Notes: generated from the sequence alone by a model not told the origin. A stretch of DNA of 64,000 bases from Nakamurella lactea DSM 19367 (GCF_000426645.1 NZ_KE384550.1:22733-86732), one strand, 5' to 3'; positions 43,449 to 52,498 are shown, numbered from the stretch's first letter. Translations and numbers: made by a program.

Positions 43449-44357
43449 GTGAGCAAGCGCGGATGGCTGTTGTTCGTCAGCCTCTGCGTGATCTGGGGTG
43501 TGCCGTACCTGCTGATCCGGGTCGCCGTCCGGGACCTGGACCCGGTGGTGGTGGCCGGCGGCCGGACCGCTATCGGCGCGCTGGTGCTGCTGCCGATCAC
43601 GCTGCGCCGCAAGGCGCTGCGACCGGTGCTCGCCCATTGGCGGATCGTCCTGATCTACACCCTGGTCGAGATCGTCGGTCCCTGGTGGCTGTTGGGCTGG
43701 TCCGAGACCAGGCTGACGAGTTCCACCGCCGGCCTGCTGATCGCGCTGGTGCCGCTGTTCACCGCGATCCTGGTGACCCGGCTGGGTCACGACCGGCTGG
43801 ACCGTCGGCGAAAACTCGGACTGGCCATCGGCTTTGCCGGCGTCGCCGCGCTGGTCGGGCTGGACATCGACTTCGGGAACCTGCTCGCGGTCGCCGCCGC
43901 CGTCGGGACAGCCATCGGCTACGCCTTCGGCGCGATGATCATCGGGCGCTACCTGCGGGAGATCCCGGTGCTCGGGGTGATCACCGGCTCGCTGATCCTG
44001 TCGACGGTGATCTACGCGCCGTTCGTGGTGCTGTTCCGCCCGGAAACGGTGACGGCCCAGGCCGGTTGGTCGGTGGTCGCGCTCGGGTTGGTCTGCACGG
44101 CGGGAGCGTTCCTGGTGCTGTTCGCGTTGGTCGGCGAGGTCGGAGCGGCCAGGGCGACGGTGATCACCTACATCAATCCCGCGGTGGCGATCCTGCTCGG
44201 TGTGCTGCTGCTGAACGAGCCCTTCACCCTCGGGATCGCCGCCGGTTTCCCGCTCGTCGTCATCGGCGCGATCCTGGCCACCGGCCGGGCCCGGACGCCG
44301 GACACATCGGCGTCGGAGGAACCGGCCGCCCGGACGCCCCCGGGCGGACCCGACTGA
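43449..44357 (+). CDS. EamA/DMT-family transporter
   Basis: A 302-residue membrane protein with ten predicted helices in two EamA repeats. KRGWLLFVSLCVIWGVPYLL and RTAIGALVLLPI belong to the first repeat, and ATVITYINPAVAILLGVLLL to the second. DMT proteins export amino acids or metabolites. GTG 43449 matches the usual family start; GTG 43410 is in frame and adds thirteen unlike residues. It converges on a VOC gene across a strong terminator. Confidence 0.88.
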   Translation: MSKRGWLLFVSLCVIWGVPYLLIRVAVRDLDPVVVAGGRTAIGALVLLPITLRRKALRPVLAHWRIVLIYTLVEIVGPWWLLGWSETRLTSSTAGLLIALVPLFTAILVTRLGHDRLDRRRKLGLAIGFAGVAALVGLDIDFGNLLAVAAAVGTAIGYAFGAMIIGRYLREIPVLGVITGSLILSTVIYAPFVVLFRPETVTAQAGWSVVALGLVCTAGAFLVLFALVGEVGAARATVITYINPAVAILLGVLLLNEPFTLGIAAGFPLVVIGAILATGRARTPDTSASEEPAARTPPGGPD

Positions 44358-44362
44358 TCTCC

Positions 44363-44401
44363 CCTTTGGCAATGCTCCGCATAGCGGAGCATTGCCAAAG
44401 G
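44363..44401. terminator. 18-bp perfect bidirectional hairpin terminator
   Basis: CCTTTGGCAATGCTCCGC, a three-base loop ATA and the exact complement form an 18-bp stem six bases after the EamA stop and 33 bases before the convergent VOC stop. Confidence 0.8.
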
Positions 44402-44434
44402 TGGGACATTTGCGCAGGTCAGCTGGGGTTTGCG

Positions 44435-44965
44435 TCAGCCCTGGGAGGCCAGCCAGTCCTTGACCCGGCGCTCGGCCTCGGCGTCCGAAACCTGCTCGAC
44501 CCGGGTCATCACCGACCAGCGGACGCCGAACGGATCCAGGATGGATCCGAAACGATCTCCGGTGACGAACGTCGCCGGCGGCTCGCGAACGGTGGCGCCG
44601 GCCCGTTCGGCGGCGGCGACGACGGCGTCGCAGTCGCTGACATAGACGGCCAGCGAATGGGTGGTCGCGGCTGCCGCCGGATCGTGCGCGACCAGGCCGT
44701 AGCCGTCCGTCGGGTCGGCGAGCTGCAACCGGCCCGATTCCAGTTGCAGTTCGGCGTGGGCGATGGTGCCGCCGGGTCCCGCCAGCCGGGCGACCTCGCG
44801 GGCGCCGAACACGCTGACGTAGAAATCGATGGCGGCGGCCGCCCCGTTCACGCACAGGAACGGGGTGATGGTGCTGTAGCCGGCCGGGCGGTACGGGACG
44901 TTCGCCTCGCCCGCGGGTTGCTGGGTGTTCTGCTGTGGATCAGCGCTGGTGGTCATGTCGGACAT
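44435..44965 (-). CDS. VOC family protein (PhnB-like)
   Basis: A 176-residue PhnB/KGD-like VOC protein: STITPFLCVNGAAAAIDFYV, FGAREVARLAGPGG, HAELQLESGRLQLADP and DRFGSILDPFGVRWSVMT. Function unknown; relatives are annotated as glyoxalase-like. ATG 44965 or ATG 44956 could start it. It is divergent from the AraC regulator, with only 18 bases between the start codons, so the two probably share control. Confidence 0.85.
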   Translation of the reverse strand: MSDMTTSADPQQNTQQPAGEANVPYRPAGYSTITPFLCVNGAAAAIDFYVSVFGAREVARLAGPGGTIAHAELQLESGRLQLADPTDGYGLVAHDPAAAATTHSLAVYVSDCDAVVAAAERAGATVREPPATFVTGDRFGSILDPFGVRWSVMTRVEQVSDAEAERRVKDWLASQG

Positions 44966-44983
44966 GCTGCCTACGCTGGGGCC

Positions 44984-45868
44984 GTGCGGTCTTGGACGAA
45001 TGCGACGGGGCACCGGGATGGGCTCGGCGACCTGGTGCACCCCCGGCAGACCGACCTGATCCTGCGCCGCGCCCAGCTGCCGGTCACCGCCGGCGTGCTT
45101 GCCGAGTACGCGGAATGGTTCTGGACCGTCGCCTGGTCGCGATACGGCGCCCCGCTGCGCTCCAGCGAGGTGATCACCAGCCCGGTCTGTCACCTGACCT
45201 TCGAGGACGGCCGGCGCGCCGACGGGCGGCGGTCGGTGCGGTACGGCATCACCATGCCGGCGGCCGTGGTGACCACCGCCTGGACCGGCCGGTTCCGGGT
45301 ACAGCTCGCCGGCGAGGGCCGGGTGATCGGGCTGCGGTTCCGGGCCGGCGGGCTGGCCGCACTGCTCGGCCGTGAGCTGCCGTCGGACCGGACGCTGCCG
45401 GCCGACGACCTGCTGCCCGGCAGCGCCGGGATGCTGCCTGCCGTACTCGCCGAGCCGGACGACCTGCGACGCCGCGACCTCATCGAGACCTGGCTGGTGC
45501 CACAGCTTCCCGAGCCAGACAGAGCGTTCGTGACCGCCAGGGACCTGGTCGAGTGGTCGGTCGCCGACAGCTCGGTGGTGCGGGTGGAGCAGATCGCCGA
45601 CCGGGCCGGGCTGTCGGTCCGCGCCGTTCAGCGGCTGTTCCGGCAGTTCGTCGGGGTGAACCCGAAGTGGGTACTGATGCGCGCCCGGCTAAAGGACGCG
45701 GCCGCCGCACTGGACTCCGATCCGGACGCCGATCTGGCAGACCTGGCCGTCCGGCTGGGCTGGTACGACCAGTCGCACTTCGTTCGCGATTTCCGGCGGT
45801 TCCTGGGCGTCACCCCCGGCCGGTACGCCCGCGACGCGCGGGTGGATCCGGGACCGCCGGAGCCCTGA
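44984..45868 (+). CDS. AraC-family transcriptional regulator with DUF6597-type sensor
   Basis: A 294-residue regulator. Residues about 20-150 form a beta-rich N-terminal sensor domain (EYAEWFWTVAWSRYG, GLRFRAGGLAALLG). The C-terminal AraC domain has two helix-turn-helix units: VEQIADRAGLSVRAVQRLFR and LADLAVRLGWYDQSHFVRDF followed by FLGVTPGRYARDAR. GTG 44984 lies 18 bases from the divergent VOC start, leaving little room for leader RNA. It may regulate that VOC gene. Confidence 0.88.
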   Translation: MRSWTNATGHRDGLGDLVHPRQTDLILRRAQLPVTAGVLAEYAEWFWTVAWSRYGAPLRSSEVITSPVCHLTFEDGRRADGRRSVRYGITMPAAVVTTAWTGRFRVQLAGEGRVIGLRFRAGGLAALLGRELPSDRTLPADDLLPGSAGMLPAVLAEPDDLRRRDLIETWLVPQLPEPDRAFVTARDLVEWSVADSSVVRVEQIADRAGLSVRAVQRLFRQFVGVNPKWVLMRARLKDAAAALDSDPDADLADLAVRLGWYDQSHFVRDFRRFLGVTPGRYARDARVDPGPPEP

Positions 45869-45873
45869 GTACC

Positions 45874-47361
45874 GTGGATCTGTGGGTCGACCTGAGCGCG
45901 CGCGGGAATCGCACCGCGGCCATCTACCGCGCCCTGGTGCAGGCGATCGGCGACGGCCGGCTGCGGGCGGGCGACCGGCTGCCGCCGATGCGAGCGCTGG
46001 CCGCCGACCTCGGCGTCTCGCGCACCACGGTCGCCACCGCCTACGAGCGGCTGACGGCCGAGGGCTACCTGGCCGGTCGGGTCGGCGCCGGTAGCTTCGT
46101 CACCGCAGCGGCTGCGACGGTTCCGGCGCCGGCCGGCCCGGCGGCTACCGACACGGCACCCGGCGGCGACGTCGCGCCTGCCGCAACCGCACCGATCGCC
46201 CTGCGCCCCAAGACATCCTGGGACTTCCTGCCCGATGCCACCAGTTCACGGGACGGCCCGCTGTGGGCCGATTTCCGGGTCGGCCTGCCCGACCCGACGC
46301 TGTTCCCGTTCGACGCCTGGCGACGGCTGATCAGCAACGAACTCCGTCTCCGGTCACGGTCCCCCGGTACCTATGACGAGCCGGCCGGCGACCCAGCCCT
46401 GCGGGAAGCCGTCGCCGGCCACCTCGGCCGGTCGCGCTCGATGCGGGCGATGCCGGACGACATCCTGATCACCAACGGCACCCAACAGGGGCTGGACCTG
46501 CTCGCCCGGGTGCTGCTGGAACCCGGCGACGTGGTCGCGCTGGAGGACCCGGGCTACGACCGGGCCCGCGAATTGTTCCGGTCGCACGGCGCCACCGTCA
46601 CCGCAGTGCCGGTGGATGCGGAAGGGATTGTGGTCCAACGGATCCCGCCGCAGGCCCGGCTGGTCTTCAGCACGCCGTCGCACCAGTTCCCGCTCGGCAT
46701 CCCGATGTCGCTGCAGCGCCGGCGGGAGCTGCTGCAGTGGGCCGCCGAGCGCGACGCGGTGATCGTCGAGGACGACTACGACAGCGAGTTCCGGTTCGCG
46801 GCAAGGCCTTTGGAGCCGCTGCATGCGCTGGACCGGTCGGGCCGGGTGATCTACGCCGGGACCTTCTCCAAGTCGCTGCTGCCGACGCTGCGGATGGGGT
46901 ATCTGGTGGCGCCCCCGTCGCTGGTTCCCGCGCTGCGGGCGGCCCGGCAGCTCGCCGACTGGCACGGGGTCACGGCGCTGCAGTCGGCGCTGGCCGCGTT
47001 CATCACCGAAGGTCTGCTGGCCGGCCACCTCCGGCGGGCCAGCGCGGTGTACCGGCGGCGACGGGAGGCGATGCTGTCGGGCATCGACGAGCATCTGGGC
47101 GAATGGCTCGAGGCGGTGCCGTCAGCCGCGGGTCTGCACCTGACCGCCCGGCTCCGGCCGGGCGTCTCGCTGCGCTCGGCGGACATCGTCGGCCCGGCCA
47201 GGGCGGCAGGAATCGGGTTCGAAGGATTGGCCGCCCACTTCGCCGGGCCGGCCACCGTCGACGGTCTGGTTCTGGGTTACGGCACGGCGCAGCTGGACTC
47301 GATCGACGGCGGATTGGCCGGCATCGCCCGCCTGGTCCGGCGCTTCGCCAGCTCGCCGTAA
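45874..47361 (+). CDS. MocR/PdxR-type regulator (GntR wHTH fused to PLP aminotransferase)
   Basis: A 495-residue fusion. Residues 1-75 are a GntR winged helix (IYRALVQAIGDGRLRAGDRL, LGVSRTTVATAYERLTAEGY). An Ala/Pro-rich linker leads to a class I aminotransferase-like domain with TNGTQQGLDLLARVLL, VIVEDDYDSEFRF, and the PLP lysine in YAGTFSKSLLPTLRMGY. MocR proteins sense PLP or amino-compound adducts and control vitamin B6, GABA, taurine or amino-acid genes. GTG 45874 lacks a clear ribosome site. Its 3' end overlaps the convergent amino-acid permease gene by 85 bp. Confidence 0.92.
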   Translation: MDLWVDLSARGNRTAAIYRALVQAIGDGRLRAGDRLPPMRALAADLGVSRTTVATAYERLTAEGYLAGRVGAGSFVTAAAATVPAPAGPAATDTAPGGDVAPAATAPIALRPKTSWDFLPDATSSRDGPLWADFRVGLPDPTLFPFDAWRRLISNELRLRSRSPGTYDEPAGDPALREAVAGHLGRSRSMRAMPDDILITNGTQQGLDLLARVLLEPGDVVALEDPGYDRARELFRSHGATVTAVPVDAEGIVVQRIPPQARLVFSTPSHQFPLGIPMSLQRRRELLQWAAERDAVIVEDDYDSEFRFAARPLEPLHALDRSGRVIYAGTFSKSLLPTLRMGYLVAPPSLVPALRAARQLADWHGVTALQSALAAFITEGLLAGHLRRASAVYRRRREAMLSGIDEHLGEWLEAVPSAAGLHLTARLRPGVSLRSADIVGPARAAGIGFEGLAAHFAGPATVDGLVLGYGTAQLDSIDGGLAGIARLVRRFASSP

Positions 47362-48614
47362 CCGAGGGCGAGCGCGGCGACACCGAGCGCCCAGAAGATC
47401 TGGATGCCGGTCAGCGCCAACACCCCCGTCACGCAGACGAACGAGAACGCGGCCGCCCGGCGCGCCCAGCTCCGGCGCGGGAGCAGCCGCACCGCCGCCG
47501 CCGTACCGATCGCGTAGACCAGGGTGAACGAGCCGGTCGCCAGCAGCACCGATCCGGCAAGGTCCAGCTGGATCACCGCGGCGGCCAGGATGGACAGCAC
47601 ACTCAGCCCGACCAGCACCAGCAGGGAGCGTCGCGGCACCTCACCGACCACGCTGCCGCGGGCGAACCAGGCCGGGAACGCCCCGTCCCGGCCGAGCGCC
47701 GCACCGAGCTTGGACCCGCCGGCCAGGTAGGCGTTGATCGCACCGACCGTCAGCAACACGGCAACCACGGTGGTGATGCCCCTGGCCGGGCCGCCGAACG
47801 CGATCGCCAACAGGTCACCCAACGGGGCGGCGCTGCTGCCGGCGGCCGGGCCGAGCACCAGGACGGCCGCGGCCGCCACCCCCAAATACAGCACGCCGAC
47901 CGCGACGATCGCGATGGTGGTGGCGCGCGGGATGTCCCGGCCCGGGTTGCGGTACTCCGACGAGAGCGAACTGACCGCCTCCCAGCCGGCGAAGGCCCAG
48001 ATCAGCAATGCCGCTGCCGCACCGATGCCCGAAACCCCGTGCGGCGCAAAGGGGGTCAGATTGTCCAGGTCGGCATGCGGGAGCGTGACCAGCACGGTGA
48101 CCAGCAGCAGCAGCGCCAGCAGACCGGTCATCGCGAGCTGCACCCGGCTGGAGATCCGAATGCCGAACCAGTTCATGGCGCCGACCAGCAGTACCAGTAC
48201 CAGCACCGTGCCCAGCTGAGTGGCGCGTCCACCGCCGAAGGTGTCGGCGACGTAACCGCCGGCGAACCCGGCCGCCGGCGGGGCGCCGATCGGGATCGCG
48301 AAGTAGAAGACCCAGCCGACCATCGCGCCGACCCGCCGCCCGAACGCCCGGGTGGCGAACGTCGACACCCCGCCCGAATCCGGGAATCGCGCACCGAGGG
48401 CGCCGAAGGTGCAGGCCAACGGGATCGACAACAGCACCAGCAGCAGCCAGGCCAGCAACGAGGCCGGCCCGGCCACCCCCGCGGCGACCGCCGGCAGCGC
48501 GATCACCCCGGTGCCGAGCACGGCGCCGATGGTCAGGGCGGCGCCCTGCAAGCTGGACAGGCCGGACGGTCGGTCCGGTGGTGCGGCCGGTGCCGACGCG
48601 ACGGAGTGGGTCAT
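47277..48614 (-). CDS. APC-superfamily amino acid permease
   Basis: A 445-residue membrane protein with about twelve helices. GAALTIGAVLGTGVIALPAV is the first-helix motif with the small-residue G-x-G-x substrate loop, and FAGWEAVSSLSSEYRNPGRD is a conserved internal element. It should import or exchange amino acids or amines. ATG 48614 is used. The last 85 bp are antisense to the end of the MocR gene, an arrangement that may matter for their joint regulation. Confidence 0.9.
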   Translation of the reverse strand: MTHSVASAPAAPPDRPSGLSSLQGAALTIGAVLGTGVIALPAVAAGVAGPASLLAWLLLVLLSIPLACTFGALGARFPDSGGVSTFATRAFGRRVGAMVGWVFYFAIPIGAPPAAGFAGGYVADTFGGGRATQLGTVLVLVLLVGAMNWFGIRISSRVQLAMTGLLALLLLVTVLVTLPHADLDNLTPFAPHGVSGIGAAAALLIWAFAGWEAVSSLSSEYRNPGRDIPRATTIAIVAVGVLYLGVAAAAVLVLGPAAGSSAAPLGDLLAIAFGGPARGITTVVAVLLTVGAINAYLAGGSKLGAALGRDGAFPAWFARGSVVGEVPRRSLLVLVGLSVLSILAAAVIQLDLAGSVLLATGSFTLVYAIGTAAAVRLLPRRSWARRAAAFSFVCVTGVLALTGIQIFWALGVAALALGYGELAKRRTRRAMPANPPSIESSCAVP

Positions 48615-48740
48615 CTGCCCGACGTTAGGAGCGCCATTGGCCGGTCGGAAGTGACAAGTCCGCCCATTCCGAACGGGCCAATCGGTCCGGATCAGCCGCC
48701 CCGGCTCGGCACCGCCGAGCAGCCCCTCAGCCGCGGCCCG

Positions 48741-49616
48741 TCAGCCGATCGCCTGCAGCCGGGGCAGCGCCTTCGTCACCAATTCGTCGGTGAACTCGGC
48801 GACGGGGCGACCGGGGTCGGGCATCACCTGCACCTCGCTGATGCCCAGGGCGGCGTACTGCTCGACCTCGGCCAGCACCGGGTCGGTCTCGACCAGGATC
48901 TGCCTGGTGAGCAGGGCGGTCTTGGTGATCGCGTCGTAGTCGCGGCCCTCGGCGTCGCAGTGCCGGCGCAGCACCTCGAGTTTGTGTGCGACGTCCTCCG
49001 GGGTGGTGGCGAAAATGTTGCACGCGTCGGCATACCGGGCGACCAGCAGCAGGGTCTTCCGCTCGCCGCCGCCGCCGATCATGATCGGCGGGTGCGGGCG
49101 ACTCAGAGCCGTTGGCACGCAAAGGGTTTCGGCCAGCTGGTAATGGGTGCCGCCATACCCGCCGTCGTTGTCGCTCCACATCTGCAGGCAGATCTGCAGG
49201 GTCTCCTCGAGCCGTTCGAAGCGTTCGGCCATCGGCACCACCGGCACGCCGAGAGCCCGCTGCTCGCGCTCGTACCAGGACGCACCGATGCCCAGCACAG
49301 CGCGGCCGCCGGAGAGCACGTCCAGGGTGGTGACGATCTTCGCCAACAGCCCCGGATGCCGGTAGGTCACCCCGGTTACCAGCAGCCCGAGGGACATCTT
49401 CTCGGTTGCCGCCGCCAGGAAGCCCAGCGTGGTGTAGCCCTCCAGCATCGGCTCATCGGCCTGGCCGTATGCCTCGATCTGGAAGTAATGGTCCATCACG
49501 GTAAAGGCGTCGATGCCGCCCTGCTCGGCGACCCGCGCGGTTTTCAGCAGCGCCGGCCCGATCTGCTCCGGTGCCCCCGGAGTGGAGTAGTTCCAGTAGT
49601 TCAGTCCGACCTTCAT
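48741..49616 (-). CDS. LLM-class F420-dependent oxidoreductase, paralogue 1
   Basis: A 291-residue luciferase-like barrel of the F420 type (TIGR03560-like). MKVGLNYWNYSTPGAPEQIG opens the fold; VTGVTYRHPGLLAKIVTTLD, LSGGRAVLGIGASWYEREQ, RHPPI-type PPIMIGGGGERKTLLLVARY follow. The substrate is unknown. It resembles the gene at 52499-53371 motif by motif. ATG 49616 matches the family start. Confidence 0.88.
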   Translation of the reverse strand: MKVGLNYWNYSTPGAPEQIGPALLKTARVAEQGGIDAFTVMDHYFQIEAYGQADEPMLEGYTTLGFLAAATEKMSLGLLVTGVTYRHPGLLAKIVTTLDVLSGGRAVLGIGASWYEREQRALGVPVVPMAERFERLEETLQICLQMWSDNDGGYGGTHYQLAETLCVPTALSRPHPPIMIGGGGERKTLLLVARYADACNIFATTPEDVAHKLEVLRRHCDAEGRDYDAITKTALLTRQILVETDPVLAEVEQYAALGISEVQVMPDPGRPVAEFTDELVTKALPRLQAIG

Positions 49617-49661
49617 GGCGATCCGTTCCCGAGCTTCGGCGTCTTCCCCGGGCAACGGTAG

Positions 49662-49675
49662 GTGCCGGCCGGCAC
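49662..49675. promoter_or_regulatory. 14-bp perfect palindrome upstream of LLM paralogue 1
   Basis: GTGCCGGCCGGCAC lies 46 bases upstream of the start codon. A second inverted repeat, CCGATCC-CA-GGATCGG, lies at 49691-49706. Either could be an operator; in such GC-rich DNA short palindromes also arise by chance. The 231-bp gap to the divergent gene at 49848 holds nothing else clear. Confidence 0.3.
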
Positions 49676-49847
49676 GCCAGACAGGGCCTGCCGATCCCAG
49701 GATCGGGTAACGACAGACTCGGCTGTGATCGATCCTCCAACGGACGCGGCCGGGCCGGAAGTGACCGAATCAGCCGTGTGAAACCTGCCAATTCTGGCCG
49801 GATAAATCCGGCCGCGCGGCCGCCCACTGCTCGGCTACCGTCACCGG

Positions 49848-50786
49848 ATGCCGAATCTGGAGCTGCTCCGAGCAGATCATGCGGCGGCGCTGCTCGCCTT
49901 CGAACGAGCGAACCGGGCCTTCTTCGCCGGCTCGATTCCGGACCGTGGAGACGACTACTTCACCGAGTTCGACGGCATGCTCGCCGACCGGTTGGCCGAG
50001 CAGGCCGCCGGCAGCTGCCTGTTCCACCTGCTGGTCGATAACGACGGCGCGGTGCTCGGCCGATTCAACCTGGTGGACATCGCCGACGGCGAGGCCGAAC
50101 TCGGTTACCGGATGGCCGAACACGCCACCGGCCGCGGGCTGGCCACCAGGACGGTCGCCGAGCTGTGCGTGCGGGCGGCCGCCGAATACGGTCTGACGGG
50201 CCTACGCGCCCGCACCGCCGAGACCAACGTGGCCTCCCGGACCGTACTGGCCCGCAACGGATTCACCCCGACCGCCCACACCCTGCTCAGCACCGGTCCC
50301 GGTGTTCTCTACCACCGGGTGCTCGCCCCGCCACCGGTGCGGCCGGTCGGGGGCCGGGCGGTCCGGCAGGTGCAGATCACCTTCGACTGCGCCGCTGCGT
50401 GGCCGCTCGCCCGGTTCTGGTGCGAGGTGCTCGGCTACGTCATGCCGTCGGCGCCGGACGGCTTTGCCAGCTGGGAGGCCAGCGAACGCGCGCTACAGCC
50501 AGAGCAGCGGGGTGCGTGGGCCGCCTGCATCGACCCCACCGGCGCCGGGCCGCGGCTGTACTTCCAACGGGTGCCAGAGGGCAAGGTGGTGAAGAATCGG
50601 GTGCACCTGGACGTCCGGGTCGGCACCGGACTGGTCGGCGCCGAGCGGCTCGCCGCGCTGGAGGCCGAGTGCACCAGGCTGCTCGCGCTCGGCGCGACCA
50701 GGGTGCGGCTGCTGGCGGCCGACGAGGACAACGAATCCTGCCTGGTGATGCAGGACATCGAGGGGAACGAGTTCTGTCTGGATTGA
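49848..50786 (+). CDS. GNAT acetyltransferase fused to a VOC-like domain
   Basis: A 312-residue fusion. Residues 1-165 are a GNAT fold (LELLRADHAAALLAFERANR, YRMAEHATGRGLATRTV, NVASRTVLARNGFTP). Residues about 175-312 are a glyoxalase_6-type VOC domain (QITFDCAAAWPLARFWCEVL, VVKNRVHLDVRV, VMQDIEGNEFCLD). The two domains usually exist as separate proteins. An antibiotic or aminoacyl-compound modification role is possible but not shown. ATG 49848 is the first start after the gap. It converges on hipA. Confidence 0.88.
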   Translation: MPNLELLRADHAAALLAFERANRAFFAGSIPDRGDDYFTEFDGMLADRLAEQAAGSCLFHLLVDNDGAVLGRFNLVDIADGEAELGYRMAEHATGRGLATRTVAELCVRAAAEYGLTGLRARTAETNVASRTVLARNGFTPTAHTLLSTGPGVLYHRVLAPPPVRPVGGRAVRQVQITFDCAAAWPLARFWCEVLGYVMPSAPDGFASWEASERALQPEQRGAWAACIDPTGAGPRLYFQRVPEGKVVKNRVHLDVRVGTGLVGAERLAALEAECTRLLALGATRVRLLAADEDNESCLVMQDIEGNEFCLD

Positions 50787-50819
50787 CGAGAAGGCCAGGA
50801 CGGAGCAGTAATGGCTCGG

Positions 50820-52193
50820 TCAACCTCCGTTGGATGCCGGGGTCGTCGTGCCTCGGGACGTCTTGAGCGGGCGATCGGTTCGGGGGGCGCCCCGAGTGTT
50901 CTTGGGTCGGTCGTCGGAACTGAGTGCCTTCCGCATCTGTGCCGATAGATCGGCGTTCGATCTGGACAACCGTGTCATCGTGTTGCGCTTGATCTCGTCC
51001 GAGGCATCCGAGCTGATGTCATCCAGCACCGAGGCAAAGGCATCCGGGAACTCGCTCGCCAGCTGCCGAACGCGGTTGAACACGTATTCATCGCTCAATC
51101 CCAGAGTCTTTCCGGCTTCCACCCAGTGCCGCGGCATCACCTCGCCGATTTTCCTTCCGCCTCCGATGCTCAGGGCAACGTCGCGCAGCCCCTTCCGGTA
51201 TTGAAACGAGAAGGCCGACGCCAGATCGTACAGCGGGGCGATCTCCACTCGGCCCGGCAACAACAGCAAGCTGATGTTCTTCGAGTGACCGTCCGGCGCC
51301 CCCGCGACGTAATTGATGGCGAGAAAGTCGAAGAGCCTCCGTGCGTCCCGCGCAGGGTCGTCGCTGGTGTTCGCCACCACCCGCATCATGTCCTTCAGCG
51401 ATGGGCCGTGCGGCACTTCATATTTGTCTTCGGGAAGCCTGCCGGCTGCTTGGCACAAGTCCTCCTGATGCAGCCGTAGTACGGTCGGTCCGGCGGCAAC
51501 GCGGTCGAACCGCTCAACGACAGCGGCCGGCTCACCGCCGAACTCCCGGTATTGGCTGCCGGCCGTTTTCACACCGACCATCGACGCCGCCCTCATCGTG
51601 GCATGCTCGACGAGCGCCTGATGGTGCAGTCTTCCGATGCCGGGCTTGACGATGTGCGTCGTAGCAGCGGCACCTTTCGCCTCGAACCACTGCTCATCCG
51701 CGCGGATGATGGCGAACTTGCTCTGCTGGCCGGCGAGGGACCAGTGTCCGTCGGGCAACTCCCACGAGCTCGGTTCGCTGTGCAACGCTCGCAGCCGGCC
51801 GCCTATCTCGGCCTCGCTGCAAGGAATTCGCTCGTGGGCACGCTCCCTCATTTCGGCCAGCCGGTCGGGCTCGGTGAACTGCACCGCGCCAGGGCAGTCC
51901 CAGCCCATCGCGGCCAACAACGAGATGGCATCGGTCTGCCCGGTGCCCCAACGATCCGCCCATCGTCTGCGCACCTGCGGATCCTCGGGAACCAGGCCCT
52001 CCAGGTACGGCTTGATGGCGCGTTCGCCGAACCGCGTTCGGGCCAGCGGCAGTCGCGTCGACAGCGGAACCGTGGCACCGCCGGTCAGGTAGTCCGGGTC
52101 GTACTGGAACTCCGTCTTCGCGGACGACTCCGTCCGCGTCACCGACCCGACGAGGTCTCCGGACAGCAAAACCAACAGCTTCAGGGCACTCAC
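50820..52193 (-). CDS. hipA: HipA-family serine/threonine kinase toxin
   Basis: A 457-residue HipA-type kinase. LVGSVTRTESSAKTEFQYDP begins the N-subdomain, SLAGQQSKFAII is the Gly-rich ATP loop, GAPDGHSKNISLLL holds the catalytic Asp (about residue 303) and metal Asn, and IAPLYDLASAF the metal Asp. HipA toxins phosphorylate a translation factor or tRNA synthetase and induce dormancy. The C-terminal 40 residues are basic, Thr- and Pro-rich and unusual. GTG 52193 overlaps the hipB stop (GTGA). Confidence 0.9.
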   Translation of the reverse strand: MSALKLLVLLSGDLVGSVTRTESSAKTEFQYDPDYLTGGATVPLSTRLPLARTRFGERAIKPYLEGLVPEDPQVRRRWADRWGTGQTDAISLLAAMGWDCPGAVQFTEPDRLAEMRERAHERIPCSEAEIGGRLRALHSEPSSWELPDGHWSLAGQQSKFAIIRADEQWFEAKGAAATTHIVKPGIGRLHHQALVEHATMRAASMVGVKTAGSQYREFGGEPAAVVERFDRVAAGPTVLRLHQEDLCQAAGRLPEDKYEVPHGPSLKDMMRVVANTSDDPARDARRLFDFLAINYVAGAPDGHSKNISLLLLPGRVEIAPLYDLASAFSFQYRKGLRDVALSIGGGRKIGEVMPRHWVEAGKTLGLSDEYVFNRVRQLASEFPDAFASVLDDISSDASDEIKRNTMTRLSRSNADLSAQMRKALSSDDRPKNTRGAPRTDRPLKTSRGTTTPASNGG

Positions 52194-52438
52194 GCCCGAC
52201 CGGCTGCCCGGAGTGCCGTCAAGAGCGTTTGCTCAGTGGTGCTGGTCCGACGGGGCGTCAAGGTCATCGATAGCCCGAGCGCCGACAACACCTTGAACAC
52301 TTGCTCGGCTTCGGCCCTTCGATGTCCGGCTTCGAGCCGCGCCAGCCACGCACGAGAGACGCCGGCCTTGTCCGCCAGAGCCTGCTGACTCAGTGCGGCC
52401 TCAATGCGAGCGTCACGAATAGCCGGTCCGATGCGCAA
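52190..52438 (-). CDS. hipB: HipB-family XRE antitoxin
   Basis: An 82-residue XRE protein: IGPAIRDARIEAALSQQALA and KAGVSRAWLARLEAGHRRAE form the helix-turn-helix. It should bind HipA and repress the operon. The only suitable start is TTG 52438, with no clear ribosome site. A 16-bp inverted repeat lies 11 bases upstream and could be its operator. The pair sits between two paralogous oxidoreductase genes. Confidence 0.88.
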   Translation of the reverse strand: MRIGPAIRDARIEAALSQQALADKAGVSRAWLARLEAGHRRAEAEQVFKVLSALGLSMTLTPRRTSTTEQTLLTALRAAGRA

Positions 52439-52448
52439 GCGAATCGCA

Positions 52449-52464
52449 GTCCACGAACGTGGAC
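52449..52464. promoter_or_regulatory. Candidate HipB operator
   Basis: GTCCACGAACGTGGAC has 7-bp perfect arms separated by two bases and ends 11 bases before the hipB start. Autoregulating antitoxins bind such sites. It lies in the 60-bp gap between the hipB start and the stop of the second oxidoreductase. Confidence 0.6.
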
Positions 52465-52498
52465 ATGCAGACGCAAGCAGGTGGGGTCGTGCAGAGCG

